The translations under genes and the position numbers were made by a program. Of a stretch of DNA of 64,000 bases, positions 53,300-64,000 are shown in pieces. Under the pieces are notes generated by a model that did not search any database, had not been told where the DNA came from, and saw nothing but the letters and a program-made list of their open reading frames with translations. The stretch covers positions 186,001 to 250,000 of the forward strand of contig CAOLHI010002115.1 in the NCBI GenBank assembly GCA_948474755.1, read 5' to 3'. Origin of the DNA: Ctenosaura bakeri. Its lineage: Eukaryota > Chordata > Lepidosauria > Squamata > Iguanidae. Each line of letters begins with the position of its first letter. Positions within the stretch are counted from its first letter, which is position 1.

Positions 53300-55590
53300 T
53301 TCTGGTTTCAAGAATCACCACACCTGTCAGCTGATGAAAAAAACACTCTTAACCTGACAGTCTGCGAAAGGACTGCCGTGAGATATGCTGCTTCTGCCTA
53401 GTTCAGGTAGCATGCAGTCCTGTGTTGTGTAAGCAGGGTAGAAGTATTACAGCAATGAATCTACTTCCAAAGCTGATGGGACAGTTGAGAATAATGTGGG
53501 GGTTCCCCCCCCTTTTTTTCAGAGTAATTTCTCTAAGGCCATTGGGCTAAATAGAAGAAAATACAGTCACCCAGTTTATACTCTAAATGAAGTACAAGTC
53601 CATCAGTCTCTTCTAAACACTGAAGTTATTTGTTTTAAAAATATGTTATTTCCCCCCCAGAAATAGTTTTTATTACCAAGCTGGAAAAAAAAAGACTAAT
53701 GTTTTTCTGTATTATATTTTTACAGAAAATCTAACATACACTATCAGGCATGTTTTTAATTTGATTTCCCCATTATAAGTATGGCTGTGAAGGCGCAAGA
53801 ATAATTTTCATCTTATATCAGATTTAACTACAACTGTCAATCTAAACCTCAGCCCAAATTAGCTTAAAAATGGTGTTTTGAAAGCAGCAATTTCACTGTA
53901 TTCTCCTCAGAAAGCAGGAAAACTAGGTTTAAGTACAGTCATGCAGATTACTCTGTTTTATGCTGCATTTGATTATACACGTTAAGATTATCAGATACTG
54001 TCAAGAAAGGTTTTGATGACTTCACTTATACCAGCTTAATTCAAAGTAGTGATATTCTTTCTGGGGCTTCCATATACAGAATGAACATTAAAAGGTTAAA
54101 CTAGCAGAACAGTTTTCATGCTGCAATTTATCTAAGCTTGCATATGGCCAAAAGGTATTCAGATGTGACATTTTCTTTAACCCCTCTATTGATTATTTTT
54201 TTTGTCTTAGTGGTTATTTTCTTTAACCTCTCTAGCTAAAGATTAAAAAAAACATTCACACTATCCTTGAGAGTGCAAAATGGTTTGGAAAACACATTTT
54301 CCCACACAGAGGCAATCTGCATGAAGAGAAATTCTTACATAAGAAACAGCCATTACTATTGGCTTTCAACAACAATTTTAAAAGAAATCATTTGGAAAGA
54401 AGCAACTCTTAAGGTGTGCAATTCACAGAATTCTTACCTTTCTGTAACATAAGTGAAATCAATGAGACTCCACTTGTTTAACTGATCATTGGGATCCCAT
54501 TTTAGCCTATCATAGAAAGGATGACACATGTGGTTTGCAAAGGTTTAACAACTTGCTGCAAAAGTGCACCTGTGCATTAACTGAACGGATAAGGAGGTGT
54601 GGGGGAATGAGCACAGCTGTAGCTGTTTGTCCTTTCACAATGTCATCAGATCCTCAGTAGCTCCAATCCCTTTTGCCCATGTAGGGAAGATCTGAAGCAG
54701 AAGCTGCCATGCACACATTTGTATACGCACAGACATCTTTCAACTTCATACTTTAGACCTTCCCTGAATATATGGCTGATTAGTGGAAGGAGCTGATGGG
54801 ATATGCATGCGAGGCTGGATGGGGACCTAGCAAGCATAGTTCAGAGCTTGGAAAAGTTATTTTTGTGGAGAAGAACTTCTAGAACCCCCCAGCTAACATT
54901 GGGGACTCCAGCAAGTTCTAACTTCTGGTTTGTTTCCAAGCTCTCCTCCCCACCATGTGTTCAGCAAATTTTAAATTAAGAGCTTGGAAAGGTTACATTT
55001 TTGGACCATAACTCCCAGAATTCTAAGCCAGTAAACTGTAGTTCAAGAACTATAATACTAAAGATGTAATTCTAAGTCATGCTGTAATCCAGGAGCTGTA
55101 ATACTAAAATAATGCTTCAAATGGGGAACATTTGAAGAGGACTTAAATCTATTTTCTAATCTTCTGCCACAGATATTTCATTTTGAGAGTAGGACTTCTG
55201 CTACATGGCCACCTTCCACGATCTGAAAATCTGAAGCCTTTGCCCATCCAGCCAGGAGATCTGACACTTGGAGAGAGGAAAACAAATTGTAAATGGCTTT
55301 TTATCCACAATCCTTCCCAAGTTACATCAACACTTGGGTTCTGGTGTCAGGGAGTCGAAGTCCAACCAAACCTCCACAGACCAGAACTGTAGAAGCCAAA
55401 AGAATAGGAATTGATTTGGCGATGACAACAAAGGAACCAAATATTAAATTCCCAAGAACAGCTGCTGCTTTGCATAACGCATTTAGAAAGCCAAAGCCTG
55501 TGGCCCTGAAACAGAAAGAAAAAAGAAAATGTTAACATGGGTGGGAAGAAGTAAATTAGGAAAGAAAAGTATAGTGAAGAGGGCAACTAT
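53300..55590. other. Non-coding DNA, no gene recognised
   Basis: AT-rich sequence. A half copy of the palindromic MITE ('TTTGGACCATAACTCCCAGAATTC') is near 55,000-55,025. Confidence 0.45.
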
Positions 55591-55593
55591 ATA

Positions 55594-55973
55594 CAGTCAG
55601 CCCCCCATATTTGCAAGTTTAACTTTTGCAGATTTGTGAGTTTCTCCAGACCCTCCCACCCCCACCTCATGAGATTCTTTTACAGGGGAGCCTTCCCCCT
55701 AGGTAGCTCCAATCAGGCTGTGCAGTCCTTTAAAAATCTGCCATTGGTCCTCCTCCTGCTCCTCCTTCACTAGGGGCTGCCTGGCAGCTAAAGATGGCTT
55801 ACAGCCCAATTTTTCAGCACCACAGACCCTCTCCTGATGCCCCCCTGGGTGCCCATTCCCCCTACCATGCCTCAGACCCCTTCCCACATTTTGATATTTG
55901 CAGTGGGGGGGTTCCACATTTGTGGAGGTCTTGTGCCCCTAGCCCCAGTGAATATGGAAGGCCAACTCAACTG
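55594..55973. mobile_element. pogo/Tigger-like non-autonomous element, copy B
   Basis: TA|CAGTCAGCCCCCCATATTTGCAAG ... GTGAATATGGAAGGCCAACTCAACTG|TA, 380 bp. Inverted ends, TA flanks (55,592-55,593 and 55,974-55,975). It shares 'GGTC(T/C)(T/C)GTGCCCCTA(A/G)CCC(T/C)AGTGAAT' with copy A at 19,725. Confidence 0.88.
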
Positions 55974-55979
55974 TACTTC

Positions 55980-57335
55980 AACTTCTGAAAATGTCTAACA
56001 TATGAAAAGAACAAGATCTCTGTACTAAAACTAATGCAATATGCCTTCTGAAAAAGGTGTGCCCTAAAATAGTACTTTTTAACCTGGAGGAGGAGGGAGA
56101 TTTTATTTAAAGTCAGTATGAAGAAAGAGGAATGACATGGGAATTATTGAGTAGGGCCAAATGACTACAGATTTGACACCATAACCTTCCAGAATGATGC
56201 ACTGACAATCCAGGATAGCAAAAGGACAGCAGCACCTTCCCTTATTCTCACATCTCCACCACACCATGTGTGACAACAAGGAAACACAGGAATAAGATGT
56301 CATAAACACATTAAAAGAACAAAAAGGTATTAAAACACAGCAAAAAACTGAGGAAATGAAAATGCCTTTGCCTGACACCAAAATCGCACTAAAACTAGCA
56401 CTCAGCTGGCCTCTTTGAGGAATCACTCAGAGCCTGGAACTTCAGGATTGACAATTAATTCATAAAAGTTAACTGTTAGATCACCGTATTGTCATTGCCA
56501 TTAACAAATGCAATTGGCTGAGTCATTTAAATTCATTATTTAGATATTAATTTTCAGGAACTGGGTTTTCCAGTAATTACTAAGACATTCTACTTGTGCA
56601 TGAATTAGGACTGACTAATCAGGGGCAAAGCTGGGTGCAGGGGAAGAAATTAAGATACTGCCCACCAGTAAGCACTTCTAAATGAAATTTTCCTTTTCTC
56701 CCCAAATTTTTAGTATCACAGAGTGAAACAGTGAAAATCATTCATGCCTAAAGCTCTTGCCTTTGTTGTATCTGTATTCCCTGGGTAACTTTACCTGCCC
56801 TTTTTCTTTGGATGCCTAAACTGTATCTCAACTGAAGTCTTAAGGTGCTGCACTTAGAAATTTGGGGAGCAAAGGAAAAATCTTTTTGTGGGGCAATGCC
56901 TTCATTTTTTACCCCTTCGCCAGCAGCAACGCAGCAGTGTCCAAACCAGAAGTCAAACTTAATCCAACTGCAACAAGCAATTTTGTCTGCAAAATCAACA
57001 ACTCACCACAGCAAGCATTGGATGACACAGTTATTGGGGCAAATAAATGGAAGGAATGTAACTGATTAAATCTGAAGCATTTCTTGAGATCTTTATTGCA
57101 AGATATCCCCCTCTGTTCCAGAGAGATAAAAGACAAGGAGACAGCAATCCTCTGAAGAATCAAAACTATTTATGTGCCATTAAGCACGTCACTTTATTGA
57201 GAACACTTTGTAGAAATCGTGATGAGATCACACTGAGACAGACTAGGAGAGCTATCAGTTCAGAAACATTCGTATTAGTGACTTGAAAAGCCAGTACTGA
57301 GATGATGGGCTATCTTGCAGATGCTTGGCAAACCA
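55980..57335. other. Non-coding DNA, no gene recognised
   Basis: No supported gene or assignable repeat. Confidence 0.4.
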
Positions 57336-57342
57336 AAACAAA

Positions 57343-57600
57343 TACAGTAGGTCCTCCATAACTGCGTGACCAGTATCCCCATGGATCTGTACCTCTCTTG
57401 CAGCTGAGGAAGGAGACAGACACTCCCTGCTCAGGTGAGAAATGCACAGGAAACCCAGCACCACTATCTCACTCCATGCCTCTCACAGCCAAAGAAAGAG
57501 AAGAACACTCCTTCCTTAGCAGAGAGAGACATGTGGCTCCGAGCAGCCAGGCTTCTCACCTGATTTGGCTCTCAGGAATTTGGCTCCCTAGTTGCTGCAT
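57343..57600. mobile_element. Possible Tigger-like element, one end visible
   Basis: 'TACAGTAGGTCCTCCATAACTGCG' has the form of a pogo/Tigger terminus after a TA. The matching right end was not found. The right limit is a guess. Confidence 0.35.
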
Positions 57601-58104
57601 TTTCAAAAAGAATTTCTTTCAAAAATACAGTGATTATTTGAAACTGTACACATTTTCACGCTACTGCCTGGATATTCATAAAACACAATGATACAGAAAT
57701 ACTCATGTCTATAAAAAGGGATGGGTTTAGCCAGAAATCTGAAAAGTTATGGGGGTGGGGAAACTGGAAGTTTTGAGGATTCGTTGGTGTAGGTGACGGA
57801 AACAGGAAGGAAAAGGCTATGAGCATAACAAAGGTGAATGGAACTTGGCTACTTGGACCTCAAGATTTTAGGTGAGAACCTATATTGTATCCACATCAGC
57901 ATACCTCTGCTGGCTTTTGTACCCTGGCACCATCATTTTGCAGGTGCCAAGGTGCCACTCTACAACCAATCAGTGACTATTGGGTACAGGAGGCTCCCAG
58001 GCACAAACCAGCTGCTGTTTTACAACTAAAAAAAGAAACAGACATCACCCTCAAAGACCTGCTTTTCCTATGACAGACTATTTGTCTACCTCATCTGTAA
58101 CGTC

Positions 58105-58540
58105 TACTCAGTAGTGTCTGCCAATTCACTTCCAGTCTGAATTCAAGATGCTGGTGATCGCATTCAAAGCCTTAAAGGGCTTGGGACCTCAGTACTTGAG
58201 AGAGCACCTCTCCCTGTATATGCCTGACTGAAATATGATACAGCCATCCTTCTCTGTCTTTCAGAAGTGGGAGCACTACACAGAGGGAAGACATAGAAAC
58301 AGCTGCCCTGTTTGTGGAATATCCTCTTTTTGGATTGCTTTCTTTCCAGCACCAGCTCAAAAAGTGGCTTTTTATTAAAGCCTTTGGGGCCTAACGTACA
58401 TGGTCATAATGATTTAACTTGTTAAATTGCTTAATACATTTTTAGCCTGTTTAGATGATATTTTATTGCTTTAAACTGCTTATATTGTTTCACTTGTATG
58501 ATGCTGAGATAATCAAAGGTGAGTTGGTGGGAGCAGATGT
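58105..58540 (+). pseudogene. Non-LTR retrotransposon 3' end
   Basis: A frame reads 'FKMLVIAFKALKGLGPQYLR' then 'EHLSLYMPD' and a stop (about 58,143-58,229). This is the C-terminal 'FK.LVL.FKALNGLGP.YL' signature found just after the reverse transcriptase in several LINE clades. A weak upstream 'NSLPV' lies in another frame. The AT-rich 3' UTR follows. Clade not settled. Confidence 0.65.
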
Positions 58541-58959
58541 AGCCACTAAGGGGGTACAGAAAGGGGAGTTCTCCCTCTTCTGGAAGGGAGGGTTGAGAGC
58601 ATGATGCTCCAGACCTTCCTTGGATGAGAAAAGGAGTGAGTGAGAGAAGATGAGGAAGGCCGGACTGGGGCCAGCTGGCTGCTAGGGTTCCTCATCAACT
58701 GGGCCAAGAGGGAGGACATGCCAAAATTGCAGCTGGCAGGGCCAGGGGAGGCTGGCACTGCCAGAGCAGAAAGGCCTCAAGTGGTGCCCAACACCAAGAG
58801 ACTTACAGCCTGAAGGAATGTTTTTTCTGGTCACTTACTGGAGATGGGAACTGGCAACATTTCGCCCTATTTCTCTCTCACATTTGGAGTAGAGGGAGAG
58901 GGAACTGGGAGCATTGTGGGTTAATGGAGGACAGGGGATGCTGCTGCTATTTATTTCTT

Positions 58960-59135
58960 ACCTGTCTCTCTCTATGGATTGAAGTGAGAAACAACACAAC
59001 ACAGTTAAAAGAGTATATCAAGCCAATGCATATTCAAAACAATCAATACAAAGTCTAAAAATCTCAATTTAAAAATAATCTGTATAAGACTTCTGGAAGA
59101 GATGGGTCTTTTGTGCTGTGTTGAAGACCTGACTG
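58960..59135 (-). mobile_element. LINE 3' UTR fragment
   Basis: 'AACAACACAACACAGTTAAAAGAGTATATCAAGCC...TCAAAACAATCAATACAAAGTC...AGACTTCTGGAAGAGATGGGTCTTTTGTGCTGTGTTGAAG' is the reverse complement of a LINE-like 3' UTR, similar in plan to 22,804-22,985. Confidence 0.5.
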
Positions 59136-59499
59136 TGTATCCAAGAATGCTCCTCACTGGCCCTCCACTGGCCCTGGCCTGGCCCAGCCTAAAGCAGCTT
59201 CAATCAAAAGAGCCAAGATGACACAAGGGGAAGCAGGGGAGCCGCCCTTGCTCCCTTGTCTGTGTGCCCTGCCAAAGGGGCTTGGTCTCCTAGGAAAGCT
59301 GGCCCAAGACATTATGTTGCCTACGGTGAAACAGGAAGCCGTCCCCCCACTCCAAAGCCAGCCACATAATTTTGACTCGGAAGGCAAAGAAGCCCACACA
59401 CCCCCTCTTCACCCCAGGTGTCAAGTATGCTAGGTATGCCACAGCCTAAGATCCCACGATATAGGGGAGGATATAAATATTTTGACAAAGAAACAAAAC

Positions 59500-61860
59500 A
59501 AAATACTGTGTTGGTAACTGTTCAGAATCCCAGACGCAGGTTTTGTGCTTTCCTACAACTGAATAAAAGATTAGAAATGTTATGATCTGTAGCACTTCTT
59601 GTGTTGTGGCTTGGCTGAGTTACTTGATATGAAACACTGCTAAATATTATCATGATTATTATCATCTACTCTGCACTGAGTGGAAGGGGAAAGCTACCTT
59701 CTTAGGGATCAAATGAATGTTTATTTAGATCCCAAGATTGTGTGTTGGAGATATGTTATACTTTAATAAATACATTTGAAACATCTGGTCTTTGTAAATA
59801 CCTTATCTGAAAATGTTTCATTAGAAAGATGCTTCTGTTTCCACATTTAGAAAATTGGAATCAACACATTAATAAAACTTGATGCTTCTTGTATTTTAAA
59901 GCCTGAAAAAAAGGGAAAGCTCTACTGCTGTGCGTATCTAAAATCAGCTACTGCAGAGTGCAAATTCAAGGCAGCAGATTGATATAATCAGGATTATATT
60001 ACATATAAATCTTTCCTGTGATCAGATCTGAAGAAAAATATACCACAGTAGCCTACAAATAAAGATAGTCAAGAAAGATTAGGGAAAGCAGTGGCTACAA
60101 AACTGGAGTAAAATTCCACATTCTGCCTGTCCAGGTAGAAAGAGCCCATAATGAATGAAAAGGGGGAACAGGGGAGACAAAAAGCTGTAGTGAAGTATGA
60201 TATTGGCTGGAATCCTTTTGACATACCCCTTTTTAACTCTGGGTTGCATATGTGTTTGTTTTCTTTTGGACAGTTTGCAAGGAGCTATCCACGGAGAGAG
60301 GGGAGGGGAGGAAGGGGGAGACCATTAAGGCAACAAAGAAGTGGACAGTCTCAGCTGCAAGGGGACAAAATTGAGGGTGTTCTCCATTCTTTGTAACTGG
60401 AGTTGCTTCAGCCTTCATCTCCCCAGTCAGGGGAGAAGCAATGCAGCAGCAATGGATCCTGGAGACTGACAGCTGTGGGAGACAAAGAGGCATGGAGCTG
60501 CATATGTAGAACATTACGCTCCATGTATACAATGCAGCATCTTGGCCATAACATTTTAGTACACTTGGTCTGCAATCACAAATTTAGGAAGAAGAAAATT
60601 TGGCCATCCTTTCAACCTATAATTTTGTAGGGTTTCCAAGACAATGGGTGTTGCTATGTAGAATAAAAGGAAGAAATAGAATGTTTTTAGGTTGCAAAAA
60701 GAAATCCTTCCACCAGCTAGAAAGAGGGAAATGTCATATTGAATATCCTGACCTGGTCCTTCCTCCTTCCTCAAGCTGGAATTCCAACCTCAGAAAAGGA
60801 CAGGGAATGTCAAAAGTGTTGTGGTGAGCAAGGAAGGAGAGAACACAAATTTCACGGAGCTCAATATGGGGAGAAATGCATGCGAACTCTGTAGCTGGTT
60901 GAATGGATCCCTTCTTATTAATTTCAGTGAGAGGGAATTTTATTTTTTTAACATAAAAACGTAAAACACCATGGGAGGTTAGGTAGGGGAACTAACAAAG
61001 AGCCCATCTGCCCTGCCCAAAAGAGCCCAGAAAGTGTTTTAGCTAAAGTAGAGCCCCTGAGATTGCAACGCTCGATCTTTATTGCTCCTTTGCCTTAATC
61101 AGATGATCAGTAATAATGACAAGGTTTTATATATGCCTGATGGGGGAAAAAAGAAACTACAGCTCAACAGAACTTTTGTAATGTGTTAACAAGCTCACTG
61201 AATGCACTATTAGAGCAGAGTAACAGGGTATGAAAGTGTTTGATCCATAAATAGAGGCTGAAGAAGAGACAACAGGAAAGCTGCTTTTGGTCACATTATA
61301 TTCCACAGTTGGGAAAAGCAAGACTGGAACACTGTCATAGTCTTTCCACAGGATGGCAGTAGAAACTTGCTGTGCCAGTGTCTCCAAAATTAGAATATTA
61401 AACCGTTTCCCACCCGATAGGATTAGACATAAGAGTATAAATAATATTTATGATAGACCAGTTTTGAAAGGGAAATTTGAAAAGCATGTACTAAGGTGGG
61501 AAAATTCAATGGTAAACAATGAGTAGAGGTATGTGTGTGTGTTTTAATTATAATTAAACAGAAAAAGTGTGTTGGCTGGGAACCAGAGCACAACATGTAG
61601 TACATACTAGCATGATACAAAATCCAAAAATGTAAAAAGTATTCCAATACAGTGTACAGTTCTCACCCACAACCTTCTATTCTGGCATCTCACTGTGGCA
61701 AGCAGACAATTCTCAAGACTATACCAGTGGTTGTCACACTCTGGCAAGTTCTACCAAGTTGACAGTCCCATCCATGGATTGTATGTCTGTTGAGCCTGAA
61801 AACTAGTTTGATTTGCTTGCAGAAATCTACATGCCATACGATAAACAGAACTATGAACTC
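59500..61860. other. Non-coding DNA, no gene recognised
   Basis: No supported gene or repeat. Open frames are short and not protein-like. Confidence 0.45.
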
Positions 61861-61869
61861 AAGTAGCTT

Positions 61870-62125
61870 TCAAAGAGATATCTATGTTAGTCTGTCACTG
61901 TATAAAATAGGAAATGAGGCAGAAGGCTAGGAATCTAGTAGTACCTTCAGAACTAACTTATTTATTTCCGCATGGGCTCTTGTAGATATTAATCCACTGC
62001 TTCAGATACATTGAGGAACTACAATACTAAAGTTTTAATATTGTATTCTATCAGTGCATCTGAGAAAGTGATTGATATCCACAAAAGCTCATGCTGAAAT
62101 TATGTTACTCTTAAATATGCTATTA
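61870..62125 (+). mobile_element. Old amniote interspersed repeat, near full length
   Basis: From 'TTCAAAGAGATATCTATGTTAGTCTGTCACTGTATAAAATAGG' to 'GTGCATCTGAGAAAGTGATTGATATCCACAAAAGCTCATGCTGAAATTATG'. It shares its 3' block with 14,410-14,545 and has a TAGTCT/AGACTA-type pairing of the ends. A diverged DNA element is my guess. Confidence 0.55.
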
Positions 62126-62129
62126 AATT

Positions 62130-63335
62130 TGTTCTCTCCTCACTCCCCTCCACTTCCCCTCTTTTCACTATGAACACAAGGACAGTATGAAACAGATGAC
62201 ATCTATGTCAGCAGAGGGAGTACATGCACTGATGAATTATAAACCTTTAATATATTCAAGGGACTCTATTAATTCAGTAATCCTTTGGTGGGTATACCAG
62301 GGACTAGTTTTGGTTATTTTAGTTTTGGATCCCCCTCTCTGAAAAGGGAAATGCTCATATGTTGAGAGATTGTCACAATCCTCTTCTGTGAGAATGTGAG
62401 AAGAGTGCGCAGGTGTTGCTCCTTGGATGTTGGAATCAATGGCAGTTGGGGACTCTGAAGTCAGAGCAGTGGTGAATCTGCTTCAGGTTGCAAGTTCAAA
62501 TTTCAAAGGAGCTCTCCATGGTACTAAATGTCATTTGGGGGATAGGATTCCACACCTTGAGTAGCTCCTTTAAAATCTGAAATAAAACCCAACGTGGATT
62601 CACTGCACTGCTAACACAGAAATTTCCAACTGCCAGTGGTGGGAACTCTGAGGGAGGACACATTTGAGAAGCTGTGGATCTATAGGATCTCCTGTCTATC
62701 CTCCTTTGCCTCCAAAATGGAGAGAAAATTTGTGCCAGTTTTGAAGGTAGTATAATTTGCTCTCCCTTTTCTCCATTAAAATTAGCAGAAAATGTAAAGG
62801 AAACTGTGAAAAAGAAGGGAAAACTTGGAGGGGTGGAGGAAAAATACCCCAAACTACCCTCTGATAGGAGGTGTGAGGCCAGCTAAGTATCAGAAAAACA
62901 TCCCTCCACTCAGATTTTAGTTCCCCCACTTCCAAAAGAATTGCTCTGTTTACTAAACTATTTTTTAAAAAAAAAAAGCAAGTAAAATGTCATTTTAAAA
63001 AAACCTACTAATTTGTTCATAAGACAAGAGAAACATCAAATGCCTACCAGAATTCAGACCAGCCCAAAGGAATGTTAAATCTGTCTATTGCTTCAGTGCA
63101 GCTGGTCTGTTTATCATATCATATGATGTGAAAAGTCATTAACACACCACTGATATATCTCAAAGCTTATTGAAATATTTCACCTGAATCTAAATAATAG
63201 ATGTTTAACTCCTGACTATGGTTTTTAAAATGTCTAATCACATAAACAAGAAGTGGTATTAATCATACAGCATACTATTAAAGTATTCTGCCAGGACCTC
63301 CCAACACTAGCTTGTAATGGTCAGAATTAAGCAAA
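62130..63335. other. AT-rich non-coding DNA, nothing recognised
   Basis: No gene or repeat assigned. Confidence 0.45.
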
Positions 63336-63339
63336 GTTA

Positions 63340-63425
63340 CTGCTTTGAACTACAAGTCCCCAAATCCTGCAACCACCATGACTAATGGCCATGCTGGCTA
63401 GGGAATTCTGGGAATTCTAGTGCAA
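63340..63425. mobile_element. Palindromic 'ACTnCAACTCCCAGnATTC' MITE
   Basis: 'TTTGAACTACAAGTCCCCAAATCCTGCAACC...GCTAGGGAATTCTGGGAATTCTAGTGCAAA'. Confidence 0.65.
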
Positions 63426-63854
63426 AAAAAAAAATATTTATCAGCTCTGTAACTTTTATCCTCTGGACTTGTAGATGTGAAGTTGGAGTTTTTAAAAAAA
63501 AACAATTGAGTTTTTTGAATACAAAAGAATTTCCCATATCAAAAATTAGAAGGTATCACTGTATCATATGGAGAGCAATTACTTGAAACATGTCAAATAC
63601 CACCACCACACATTCTCATGAGGTTTTTTTTTACATTAAACCAATCAGTCTTCAGAACTTTGGGCTTCACCTTGGGCTTCACCTTTCTGTTTTTGTTTAG
63701 AGTGTATTTGAGGTCATCCAGCATTTTTTCCTCAGTGAGAATCACAAGGGAACCACAGAGAAGAGGTAGACTTAAGCAGGGGAAAGGAGGGGGGCATTGG
63801 GAGACAAATTCCTGAAGCCCAGACTTCCGGAGGGCTGGGATAGTGAAAAACAAT

Positions 63855-63890
63855 GACAACAACGACAACAACAACAACAGCAGCAACAAT
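63855..63890. repeat. (CAA)n microsatellite
   Basis: Imperfect CAA/CAG run. Confidence 0.9.
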
Positions 63891-64000
63891 GAATACATTA
63901 CACAAAAGAAATGTTATCTCAACAAACCAGAATGTGGCAATAAACTCTGTTACTAAATTTGGAGAAGAGGGGCTAGAGCATACATCTTGCTCTGAGGTCC

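Noticed and set aside
1..64000. CRISPR array, operon or phage-like module
   Set aside because: No regularly spaced direct repeats with unique spacers, and no dense coding. The composition and repeats are those of a vertebrate genome.

Overview
The window looks like squamate reptile (lizard or snake) nuclear DNA. The evidence is the repeat content: a 5S-rRNA-headed SINE with a Sauria/BovB-type tail, tRNA-headed SINEs with the same tail, RTE-BovB and CR1 LINE remnants, short L1 ORF1 debris, Helitrons, several hAT families and pogo/Tigger-like elements. There are no bacterial-style gene arrays. Almost every open frame is a short chance frame inside non-coding or repeat DNA.

Layout: 1-9,450 is AT-rich, intron-like DNA with a few repeats. 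A CpG island (about 9,470-10,800) with (CTG)n, (AC)n and (CCG)n tracts is the only clear promoter-like region. On its minus strand a short open frame ends in a consensus donor. Two candidate exons at 7,873-7,939 and 2,890-2,954 continue it in compatible phase, so I propose a minus-strand gene starting in the island; I cannot name it. Directly beside the island lies an inverted duplication with arms that look identical over about 355 bp (about 11,041-12,290).

From 12.4 kb to the end the DNA is accessory. Boundaries could be set for many mobile elements from their target-site duplications (TSDs). A 704-bp hAT lies at 12,789-13,492. Four copies of a roughly 210-bp hAT lie at 17,685, 23,180, 25,721 and 26,822. 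Two copies of a larger hAT with dense CAAGTC-type subterminal arrays lie at 21,893-22,795 and 34,502-35,274, in opposite orientation. Two Helitrons (15,256-15,647 and 36,415-37,050) have A|TC...CTAG|T ends and a 3' hairpin. About ten copies of a self-complementary 'GGCCATTTCC' MITE and three pogo/Tigger-like elements are also present. Several are nested, for example a hAT inside BovB at 25.7 kb and a hAT inside BovB at 34.5 kb.

A GC- and CpG-rich island at 51,180-52,140 stands out. It carries a 172-codon open frame with five perfect 24-bp repeats and a basic C-terminus, probably the end of a young retroelement polyprotein or an isolated exon. No prokaryote-like defence system, CRISPR array or operon is present. 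The interest lies in the transposon biology and the unassigned gene at the CpG island.
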